Positions 1-4,609 are shown, counted from the stretch's first letter. The stretch: 5,161 nucleotides of DNA from Candidatus Omnitrophota bacterium (GCA_028717825.1 JAQUNB010000113.1:1-5161), one strand, 5' to 3'. Notes: a model not told the origin generated them from the letters alone. Made by a program: numbers and translations.

Positions 1-845
1 ATTCTCTGGCGATCGCGGTCGATCTTGGCATATCATTCGTCGGTCTTACAGTATCTGTGATCTTGTATTATTCCATAAAATTAGCCAATAGACCGGCCGA
101 TCTATTTCACAATTACGGTTATGGAAAAGTGGAACATGTCTGCGAGGCCTTGGAAGGTGTTGTCTTAATCGGTATAGCGCTCGCCATAGCGTCGCAGGCC
201 GTTTCACATATTTTGGACCCTGACCATATCAACCATCCATGGGTGGGTTTCGTGTGTTCCATGATGAGTGTTTTATTGAATTTCGGCGGCGCCTATTTCA
301 TATTATTGATGGCCAAAAAAAGCAAGTCTCCCGCGATACATGCGGAAGGCGTTCATTACCAGATGGAAGGCTTTATTTCCGGAATGATAGGCGTTTCATT
401 TATTCTTTCAATGACGCTTAACGCGCGAGGTTTTAAGAATATCGCTCCGTTCGTAGACCCCGCAACAGCGCTTTTAGTAAGTGCCGTTATAGTGGTGCCA
501 TCATTTAAATTGGCCAAAGGTTCATTCTTTAAATTGTTAGACGCTTCGGCCGGTGAAACTAGTCAGATGGAAATATTGAAGCAATTGGGTAAACATATTA
601 ATAAATATTGCGAATTCAAGGATATCAGAACTCGAACATCGGGAAGAAAAAAATTCATAGGCCTTAAGCTGGTTGTGCCGAGCACCCTTTCGGTCAGGAA
701 AGGGCACGAGGTAATAAGTCACATCGAAAAAGATATTTTAGAAAGCATTCCGGACTGTGAAGTCCTGATAAAAATGGAACCGTGCAATCGGGATTGCGAA
801 CACGCGAAACGGCAAATGGCGTGTCCGTACGCCGAAAAAGGTTAA
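1..845 (+). CDS. Cation diffusion facilitator (CDF) family transporter, FieF/YiiP-like, 5'-truncated
   Basis: The reading frame is open from base 3 to the stop at 843-845, giving 280 visible residues. About 35 N-terminal residues, including TM1, lie outside the window by comparison with E. coli YiiP. Visible hydrophobic segments are about 4-25 (TM2), 45-68 (TM3), 80-103 (TM4), 116-139 (TM5) and 149-170 (TM6). A cytoplasmic ferredoxin-like domain follows (about 171-280). Family signatures are R-P-A-D with H-N-Y-G-Y-G-K-V-E at 30-44, H-Y-Q-M-E at 118-122, D-I-R-T-R-T-S-G at 207-214 and M-E-P-C near the end. Known members are dimeric inner-membrane proton antiporters that export Zn, Fe or Mn. 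Here many known zinc ligands are replaced: both TM2 acids, one site-B histidine, and three cytoplasmic histidines that are all lysine. The tail adds a C-x3-C-x8-C pattern. Family membership is secure; metal transport is doubtful. Confidence 0.9.
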   Translation, partial: SLAIAVDLGISFVGLTVSVILYYSIKLANRPADLFHNYGYGKVEHVCEALEGVVLIGIALAIASQAVSHILDPDHINHPWVGFVCSMMSVLLNFGGAYFILLMAKKSKSPAIHAEGVHYQMEGFISGMIGVSFILSMTLNARGFKNIAPFVDPATALLVSAVIVVPSFKLAKGSFFKLLDASAGETSQMEILKQLGKHINKYCEFKDIRTRTSGRKKFIGLKLVVPSTLSVRKGHEVISHIEKDILESIPDCEVLIKMEPCNRDCEHAKRQMACPYAEKG

Positions 846-860
846 TAAATCGCAACATGC

Positions 861-891
861 CGTGCCCCTACAAAATATGGGTAGGGACAAC
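861..891. repeat. Imperfect inverted repeat in the CDF-malic enzyme spacer
   Basis: CCCTAC (866-871) faces GTAGGG (881-886) across a 9-nt loop. Two more pairs (864 with 888, 863 with 889) continue past one mismatch. The flanks, with ATGCCGTGCCCCTAC on the left and GTAGGGACAACAC on the right, look like two facing halves of the GTAGGGGCACGGCATG-type dispersed repeat that I recall from many environmental and cyanobacterial genomes. It sits in the 101-bp gap and has no T-tract, so it is not an intrinsic terminator. The dispersed-repeat identity is from memory only. Confidence 0.45.
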
Positions 892-937
892 ACAGGGTAA
901 TGATCTTAAACATTACCGACAAACACACAACCGAATC

Positions 938-943
938 GAGGAG
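938..943 (+). promoter_or_regulatory. Shine-Dalgarno site deciding the malic enzyme start
   Basis: GAGGAG lies 3 nt before the ATG at 947. The same frame is open upstream to 782, but that stretch overlaps the CDF gene, crosses the inverted repeat at 861-891 and encodes nothing resembling a malic enzyme N-terminus. The short spacer is slightly tight but matches the arrangement before the gene at 3856. Confidence 0.75.
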
Positions 944-946
944 CGA

Positions 947-2212
947 ATGAAACAGAAAAAAATTTCCATAACCGACAAAGAGATATTTGAATACCATTTG
1001 GGCGGGAAGATCGGCGTTGATCTTTTGAAAAGTCTGGCCGACCAAAAAGACCTCAGCATGGCATATACCCCCGGCGTATCAAAAATATGCGAGGTAATCG
1101 AACACGACCCTGACGCCGCTTACTCCTACACGGCTAAATCTAACCTTGTTGCCGTGGTAACCGACGGGACTGCGGTCCTTGGTTTGGGCAATATCGGACC
1201 GTTGGCATCTATCCCCGTGATGGAAGGAAAAGCCGTTCTTTTTAAACATTTCGCGGGAGTTGATGCGTGGCCCGTTCCGCTGGAAGGTGTCTTGAACGAT
1301 AAAGGCCGCACCGACGTCGCGAAATTCATCGCCACTGCGCGCAATATCGCCTGCATGTACGGCGGCATCAACCTTGAGGACATCGCGGCACCCGCGTGTT
1401 TCGACATCGAAGACACACTCGAAGAGATACTGGATATACCGGTTTTTCATGACGACCAGTGGGGCACGGCGATCATAACACTTGCTGCCGTAAAGAATTA
1501 TTGTATCATCACAAATAAAAAGATCGAGAGTCTACGCGTCGTAATCAACGGTGCGGGCGCGGCTGGCCTGCGCATAGCCGATATGCTGAAATCTGCCGGC
1601 CTTAAAAATTGTTTGATCTGCGATTCCAAAGGCGTCCTCGACACTGAAAGGGCCGATCTTAATAAATATAAGATGAAGCACGCGGTCACTTCGTCAAAAC
1701 GGACCCTGTCAGACGCCATAAAAGGTGCTGACGTTTTTATAGGCGTCTCCGTCGCCGGTTGCGTAACAAAAGAGATGGTCGCATCAATGGCCGAATACCC
1801 CGGGATCTTCGCTATGGCCAACCCCGTTCCTGAAATATCGCCCGAAGAAGTAAAACTGGCTATGAAGGGCCGCAAATACATAATGGCTACGGGCAGGTCT
1901 GATTACCCGAACCAGATAAATAATGTCCTTGGCTTTCCGTTCATTTTCAGGGGTGCGCTCGACGTGCGCGCGACCAAAATCACAATAGGCATGAAGGTCT
2001 CCGCCGCGGAAGCTCTAGCAGCGCTCGCGAGAGAAAAAAGCATACCGGCAGTGGTAAAAAAAGCCTATAACCGCGTTTTTGAGTTCGGCCCGGATTATTT
2101 GATCCCAACGCCGTTCGATCCGCGGATAAAAAAATGGGAATCAAAAGCTGTCGCCGCGGCTGCTATAAAAGACGGGGTCGCGAGGATCAAGAAAATACCG
2201 GACAACTATTAA
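947..2212 (+). CDS. NAD(P)-dependent malic enzyme, short bacterial form
   Basis: The product has 421 residues, the usual size for the short YtsJ/MaeB-core type without a phosphotransacetylase domain. It should convert malate to pyruvate plus CO2 while reducing NAD(P)+, in the cytoplasm, linking the TCA cycle to pyruvate. The N-terminal malic domain carries Y-T-P-G-V at 40-44 (catalytic Tyr40), V-T-D-G-T-A-V-L-G-L-G-N-I-G at 71-84 and E-G-K at 93-95 (catalytic Lys95). Expected metal ligands are Glu144, Asp145 and Asp170, the last in H-D-D-Q-W-G-T (168-174). The Rossmann domain has N-G-A-G-A-A-G at 201-207, A-N-P-V-P-E at 291-296 and G-R-S-D-Y-P-N-Q-I-N-N at 316-326. All catalytic positions appear intact. 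Trp172 stands where I recall His or Gln in many relatives. Cofactor preference cannot be read safely. It is followed after 4 bp by the diguanylate cyclase gene, so the two probably share an mRNA. Confidence 0.95.
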   Translation: MKQKKISITDKEIFEYHLGGKIGVDLLKSLADQKDLSMAYTPGVSKICEVIEHDPDAAYSYTAKSNLVAVVTDGTAVLGLGNIGPLASIPVMEGKAVLFKHFAGVDAWPVPLEGVLNDKGRTDVAKFIATARNIACMYGGINLEDIAAPACFDIEDTLEEILDIPVFHDDQWGTAIITLAAVKNYCIITNKKIESLRVVINGAGAAGLRIADMLKSAGLKNCLICDSKGVLDTERADLNKYKMKHAVTSSKRTLSDAIKGADVFIGVSVAGCVTKEMVASMAEYPGIFAMANPVPEISPEEVKLAMKGRKYIMATGRSDYPNQINNVLGFPFIFRGALDVRATKITIGMKVSAAEALAALAREKSIPAVVKKAYNRVFEFGPDYLIPTPFDPRIKKWESKAVAAAAIKDGVARIKKIPDNY

Positions 2213-2216
2213 AAAT

Positions 2217-3434
2217 ATGTTAAGAGGATTTATATACGCAAATAGATATCGGCTTTTAACCCTTTCGGCAGGGTTTTTGCTGCTTATTATCATGCGGCAG
2301 ATGCTGGGTACATTTGATATTTCTCTCGGGTACCTTTATGTTATCCTCGTATCTCTTGCCGGGTTCTGGTTCGGCGTAGGCGGGGGTATCATCGCCGCCA
2401 CGCTCGCCTCGATCGTTTTCATAATCGAAGTGAGCATCTTCCGGTCATGGGACGCGAGAAATTTAGCTATGAGCGGAACGGGGCTGCGCCTCATAGTATA
2501 TTTTCTCGGGGGTATCACTCTAGGGTATCTTTCAACTCTTGAGAAAAAACTCAAAATGAAACTTGAGGAGCTCACATATTACGACGAGCTTACCGGTTGC
2601 GTGAACTTTCACTGGACGCTTAAACACCTTGATAGGGAACTGGCGCGCAGCAAGCGTTACGAAAAAGAAACCAGCATCGCCATGCTCGATATCGATCACT
2701 TCAAGAACATAAACGACACATATGGGCATATGGTGGGTAATGAGGTCCTCAAAAATTTTTCAAGGCTTTTACTAGAAACCGTGAGGAACACCGACACAGT
2801 GGGCCGTTACGGTGGCGAGGAATTTCTTTTGATATTCCCGGAAACTTCGCCGCAACAGGCGCTCTCGAGCCTCGAGCGGTTCAAGGAAGGCCTTAGCGAT
2901 ATAAAGATACACCTTCCGAACTCCGGTAGGGAAGCGACCATAAAGATACATTTTAGTGCGGGTATAGCCTCTTTCCCGTACAATGGCAAAAGTATTGACG
3001 AGCTGATAAGTTTTGCTGATAGTGCCCTTTATCGTGCGAAAAAGGCCGGCCGCGCCCGTATATTCATAGAACAGCGTAGATGGGCACGCCTTACGCCGCT
3101 TGAAGGTCTTCGGATAGAGATGGTGGACCTTATGACGAACGAAGCCCTGAGCGCCATAGAGGTCAAAAATATCTCACAGCGGGGGATGTTACTTGTCTTG
3201 CCGCGTAAAGTCGTGTCGGAAAAACTGCTTTGCCGGTTGATCTTTCCCGAAGGCGATTTTTCACCGGAATTTACCTGCAAGATCGTGCGCAGTGAAAAAA
3301 CAAAGGATGAAACATGTTCGGTCGGGGTATACTTTCTAGATATCCCGGAAGCAGTGGAAAAAGAGATCGGAAAACATATACGTTTGAACGGCTCGAATAA
3401 TGATTCCAGCGGCGTCATTCCCATAAGTTCTTAG
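2217..3434 (+). CDS. Membrane-anchored diguanylate cyclase with C-terminal PilZ domain (GGDEF-PilZ)
   Basis: The product has 405 residues. Four hydrophobic helices lie at about 12-30, 35-53, 54-75 and 88-106, forming a small membrane sensor-like module. A short charged linker (107-117) leads to a GGDEF domain at about 118-284. It contains D-E-L-T-G at 123-127, the metal-binding D-I-D-H-F-K-N-I-N-D stretch at 158-167 and the active-site G-G-E-E-F at 199-203. R-N-T-D at 190-193 sits five residues before it and forms the RxxD product-inhibition site. GGDEF enzymes join two GTP into c-di-GMP. The C-terminal part reads as PilZ: R-R-W-A-R (287-291) gives RxxxR, and N-I-S-Q-R-G (318-323) gives (D/N)xSxxG, the two c-di-GMP contacts. 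The chain could thus make and sense the same messenger at the inner membrane. No Shine-Dalgarno lies before ATG 2217, 4 bp after the malic enzyme stop, so translation is probably coupled. The only SD-like stretch, TTAAGAGGA, lies just inside the gene. Confidence 0.92.
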   Translation: MLRGFIYANRYRLLTLSAGFLLLIIMRQMLGTFDISLGYLYVILVSLAGFWFGVGGGIIAATLASIVFIIEVSIFRSWDARNLAMSGTGLRLIVYFLGGITLGYLSTLEKKLKMKLEELTYYDELTGCVNFHWTLKHLDRELARSKRYEKETSIAMLDIDHFKNINDTYGHMVGNEVLKNFSRLLLETVRNTDTVGRYGGEEFLLIFPETSPQQALSSLERFKEGLSDIKIHLPNSGREATIKIHFSAGIASFPYNGKSIDELISFADSALYRAKKAGRARIFIEQRRWARLTPLEGLRIEMVDLMTNEALSAIEVKNISQRGMLLVLPRKVVSEKLLCRLIFPEGDFSPEFTCKIVRSEKTKDETCSVGVYFLDIPEAVEKEIGKHIRLNGSNNDSSGVIPISS

Positions 3435-3526
3435 TGAATAGTACTGCAACCGTTTTTAGCAGAAGGATACGAAGGACGACCGCTCGCTTCGCTCTCTAGG
3501 GCGATGGACGATGGATGGGCGCAACT

Positions 3527-3582
3527 GTGACTAGTGGCTTGTGACTCGTGTCTAGTTGTTCGGGTTTCGGGGTTCGTGTTTA
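3527..3582 (+). repeat. Heptamer array 1 (8 units of 7 bp)
   Basis: Eight contiguous 7-bp units read GTGACTA, GTGGCTT, GTGACTC, GTGTCTA, GTTGTTC, GGGTTTC, GGGGTTC and GTGTTTA. The phase is unbroken for 56 bp. Positions 1 and 6 are fixed (G and T), while 4 and 7 vary most. It is followed after 9 bp by a second array with nearly the same order of units. Confidence 0.85.
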
Positions 3583-3591
3583 GGCCCACGC

Positions 3592-3654
3592 GTGGTTCGT
3601 GACTAGTGACTTGTGGCTCGTGTCTAGTCGTTTGGGGTTCGTGTTTCGTTACCC
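3592..3654 (+). repeat. Heptamer array 2 (8-9 units of 7 bp), copy of array 1
   Basis: Units are GTGGTTC, GTGACTA, GTGACTT, GTGGCTC, GTGTCTA, GTCGTTT, GGGGTTC, GTGTTTC and a decayed GTTACCC. From 3599 to 3632 it matches 3527-3560 at 31 of 34 positions, and all three differences are transitions. After that one unit of array 1 (GGGTTTC) has no counterpart here. This points to duplication of a multi-unit block with a shift of 72 bp, not to independent growth of two arrays. Confidence 0.85.
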
Positions 3655-3661
3655 CTGCGTC

Positions 3662-3704
3662 ATTCCCGCGCCACGGCGAGCATGAATAGGCGTTCAGCGG
3701 GAAT
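3662..3704. repeat. Inverted repeat with ATTCCCGC / GCGGGAAT arms
   Basis: ATTCCCGC (3662-3669) and GCGGGAAT (3697-3704) are exact reverse complements separated by 27 bp. With flanks the ends read GTCATTCCCGC and GCGGGAATCCA, the form of a dispersed palindromic repeat common in many bacterial genomes (compare the ATTCCC-N-GGGAAT core of neisserial dRS3). The loop contains a smaller CGCC-AC-GGCG dyad at 3669-3678. No T-tract follows. The assignment to a repeat family is from memory. Confidence 0.6.
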
Positions 3705-3805
3705 CCAAAAAACGTAGAGTTAGGTCTTGTGAACAAAAACGGTTTTTCATAGTTTGCAAAAACAGCCATTTGATTACATAACGAAATATTTGGATTTAAT
3801 GATTC

Positions 3806-3840
3806 ATTTGGGTTTTGGGATTTGGATTTTGAGATTTTGT
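3806..3840 (+). repeat. Second heptamer run, T/G-rich (5 units)
   Basis: Five contiguous 7-bp units read ATTTGGG, TTTTGGG, ATTTGGA, TTTTGAG and ATTTTGT. A separate ATTTGGA lies upstream at 3788-3794. The consensus (A/T)TTTGGG is unrelated to GTGACTA but has the same 7-bp period and the same G/T-rich strand. It ends 6 bp before the Shine-Dalgarno of the next gene, inside its leader. Confidence 0.65.
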
Positions 3841-3846
3841 GTTTTT

Positions 3847-3852
3847 AAGGAG
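3847..3852 (+). promoter_or_regulatory. Shine-Dalgarno site deciding the PPC-domain protein start
   Basis: AAGGAG lies 3 nt before the ATG at 3856. The frame continues upstream to a TTG at 3754, but that extension would translate the T/G-rich heptamer run and lies before the PPC domain, so the ATG is preferred. Confidence 0.8.
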
Positions 3853-3855
3853 CAT

Positions 3856-4275
3856 ATGCAAGCAAAACACGGACGAGTATTTATAGGCAGATTTAAATAT
3901 AAGGAAGACCTGTTGGGCGTGCTTACCGGTTTTTCCAAAAAGAACAACATCCGCTTGGGTGTTTTTTCTGTCATCGGCGCGGTGACTTGCGCCAAACTCG
4001 GCTACTACGACCAGAACAAAAAGAAATACGTTGTATGTGTGGATCTCAAAAATAAAAAATTGGAGATCGCCTCGTGTGCGGGAAACATCTCTTTGCTGGG
4101 TAAAAAAATATTCGTCCACGCGCATGTAACATTAGCCGATCACAAAGGAAAAACTTACGCCGGGCACCTCATGCCGGGTGCCCGCATCTTCGCCGCGGAA
4201 TATTTTATTCAGGAACTGAAAGGGAAACCTCTTTCGCGCAAATTTGACAGCCAAACCCATCTCCTCCTCTGGTAA
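3856..4275 (+). CDS. PPC/DUF296 domain-containing protein
   Basis: The product has 139 residues, the normal size of a free-standing prokaryotic PPC (DUF296) domain. These proteins form trimers. In plants the same domain is joined to AT-hook DNA-binding motifs, but the role of the bacterial stand-alone form is not established. Visible family features are the early G-R-F-x-x-x-E-D-L-L at 11-20, I-G-A-V-T-x-A-x-L-G-Y-Y-D at 40-52, G-N-I-S at 76-79, F-V-H-A-H-V-T-L-A-D at 86-95 and A-G-H-L at 102-105. His88, His90 and His104 match the conserved histidines proposed to bind metal. No signal peptide, membrane helix or AT-hook is visible, so it should be cytoplasmic. It has its own Shine-Dalgarno and is separated from the cyclase by 421 bp of repeats, so it is probably a separate transcription unit. 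Confidence 0.85.
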   Translation: MQAKHGRVFIGRFKYKEDLLGVLTGFSKKNNIRLGVFSVIGAVTCAKLGYYDQNKKKYVVCVDLKNKKLEIASCAGNISLLGKKIFVHAHVTLADHKGKTYAGHLMPGARIFAAEYFIQELKGKPLSRKFDSQTHLLLW

Positions 4276-4327
4276 TTTTCAAATCAAAAATTTTTTTACA
4301 GGTCAAAGACAGTTAGATAGGAAATAG

Positions 4328-4367
4328 TTAGCAAAACCTGATTGACGAATCAATCTAACTTTGCTAA
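4328..4367. promoter_or_regulatory. 40-bp concentric palindrome, operator-like
   Basis: Outer arms TTAGCAAA (4328-4335) and TTTGCTAA (4360-4367) and inner arms GATTGA (4340-4345) and TCAATC (4350-4355) share the same centre between 4347 and 4348. They are separated by 4 unpaired bases on each side and a CGAA centre, so 14 of 18 positions pair. The inner dyad covers the -35 box and the outer right arm reaches the -10 box, as expected of a repressor site. In RNA it would be a hairpin, so a 3' end for the preceding gene's transcript is the alternative, though only four T follow. Confidence 0.5.
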
Positions 4368-4370
4368 AAT
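4342..4370 (+). promoter_or_regulatory. Sigma-70-type extended -10 promoter
   Basis: TTGACG (4342-4347) matches the -35 consensus at 5 of 6 positions. A spacer of exactly 17 bp leads to TAAAAT (4365-4370), 5 of 6 for the -10. TG at 4362-4363 adds the extended -10 element. Transcription would begin near 4377, about 233 bp before the next start codon. Confidence 0.7.
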
Positions 4371-4376
4371 TTTCAT

Positions 4377-4516
4377 CACGTAAAGTTAAATTGTTGAAAG
4401 TAAGAACTATAAACAAATGAGAACGTAAAAGGATTTTGATCTGATTACAGCATTTGTGACTAGACGTGGTAGCGACAAAGAGCGGGAAGCGGTAAAACTT
4501 CCCGCTCTTTTTTTTT
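4377..4516 (+). ncRNA. Candidate structured leader RNA or small RNA, about 140 nt
   Basis: The interval runs from the predicted start of the promoter at 4342-4370 to the end of the terminator T-tract. Two nested pairings are possible: 4375-4381 with 4464-4470 (7 bp, one G-U; its first two bases lie just before the estimated start) and ACAAATG (4413-4419) with CATTTGT (4451-4457). The terminator hairpin follows 6 nt later. It matches no riboswitch class or housekeeping RNA that I can recall. The two weaker pairings could arise by chance; the main support is that promoter and terminator bracket a gene-free stretch. Confidence 0.4.
4477..4516 (+). terminator. Strong intrinsic terminator
   Basis: A perfect 13-bp stem pairs 4477-4489 with 4498-4510 (core GAGCGGGAAG / CTTCCCGCTC). 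It closes an 8-nt loop and is followed directly by nine T at 4508-4516. It lies 200 bp after the PPC gene and 94 bp before the next start codon, downstream of the promoter at 4342-4370, so it ends either a small RNA or a regulated leader. Confidence 0.93.
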
Positions 4517-4529
4517 GCATTTAAAAAGT

Positions 4530-4559
4530 TGTCGCAAAAAGCTGCGATAGGCTTTTTTT
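4530..4559 (+). terminator. Weak second hairpin with T-tract
   Basis: TGTCGCA (4530-4536) can pair with TGCGATA (4543-4549) with one G-U over a 6-nt loop, followed after GGC by seven T (4553-4559). An alternative pairing, AAAAAGC (4536-4542) with GCTTTTT (4551-4557), excludes the first. This may be a back-up terminator or part of the switching structure before the next gene. Confidence 0.4.
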
Positions 4560-4594
4560 ACGAAGCAAAAAAAATTACAAAATTGGAATATATT

Positions 4595-4601
4595 AAGGAG
4601 G
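4595..4601 (+). promoter_or_regulatory. Shine-Dalgarno site of the exported protein gene
   Basis: AAGGAGG is a near-complete anti-16S match, placed 8 nt before the ATG at 4610. It is the strongest ribosome binding site in the window and fixes the start of the last gene, which has no stop within the window. Confidence 0.9.
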
Positions 4602-4609
4602 AACACGCA

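Larger units (their letters stand above)
3448..3744. repeat. 10-bp perfect inverted repeat bracketing the repeat mosaic
   Basis: AACCGTTTTT (3448-3457) and its exact reverse complement AAAAACGGTT (3735-3744) enclose about 297 bp that contain both GTGACTA-type arrays and the ATTCCCGC repeat. This could be the end pair of a miniature mobile element, but no target-site duplication is evident. The right arm is also part of a local palindrome, AAAAACGGTTTTT (3735-3747). The arms are low in complexity, so chance remains possible. Confidence 0.3.
3435..3855. other. 421-bp non-coding spacer, mosaic of repeats
   Basis: No credible gene lies here. From left to right it holds the left arm of a 10-bp inverted repeat, a doublet of CGATGGA (3502-3515), two 7-bp repeat arrays, an ATTCCCGC/GCGGGAAT inverted repeat, the right arm of the 10-bp repeat, and a T/G-rich 7-bp repeat run before the next Shine-Dalgarno. 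I see no convincing intrinsic terminator after the cyclase gene. Promoter candidates, such as TTGTGA at 3727 with a poor -10 at 3750, are too weak to call. Confidence 0.7.
4276..4609 (+). other. 334-bp spacer with promoter, structured leader and terminator
   Basis: No protein gene is visible; the longest ATG-led frame I noticed is three codons (4418-4429). The spacer holds an A/T-rich start, a 40-bp concentric palindrome with an embedded promoter (4328-4370), a roughly 140-bp stretch ending in a strong terminator, a second weaker hairpin with T-tract (4530-4559) and the Shine-Dalgarno of the next gene. Confidence 0.7.

Noticed and set aside
1..845. Magnetosome CDF protein MamB or MamM
   Set aside because: Ligand loss is reminiscent, but no magnetosome genes are nearby and the sequence follows FieF/YiiP motifs.
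782..946. Upstream extension of the malic enzyme frame
   Set aside because: It overlaps the CDF gene by 64 bp, includes the inverted repeat and has no family similarity. The ATG at 947 has a Shine-Dalgarno and gives a normal-length enzyme.
1079..1881. Several reverse-strand ORFs within the malic enzyme gene
   Set aside because: They are antisense shadows of a well-conserved enzyme and contain no recognisable motif.
3527..3654. CRISPR array
   Set aside because: Units are 7 bp and contiguous, without spacers, and no cas gene is near. This is a tandem repeat.
3431..3769. 112-codon reverse-strand ORF across the repeat mosaic
   Set aside because: Its product is a translated 7-bp repeat (7-residue period with T-x-H-E-P-like units), with no ribosome binding site or domain. 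It exists only because the heptamer phase lacks stops.
3754..3855. Upstream extension of the PPC-domain frame from a TTG
   Set aside because: It would translate the T/G-rich heptamers into a hydrophobic stretch foreign to the family. AAGGAG before ATG 3856 explains the start.
4456..4462. GTGACTA in the leader RNA as a member of the heptamer family
   Set aside because: It is a single 7-mer match with no neighbouring units, and a chance occurrence is likely in a window of this size.
4377..4516. c-di-GMP (GEMM) riboswitch, suggested by the nearby cyclase
   Set aside because: The conserved GEMM core sequences I know are not present. No other known riboswitch signature was found either.
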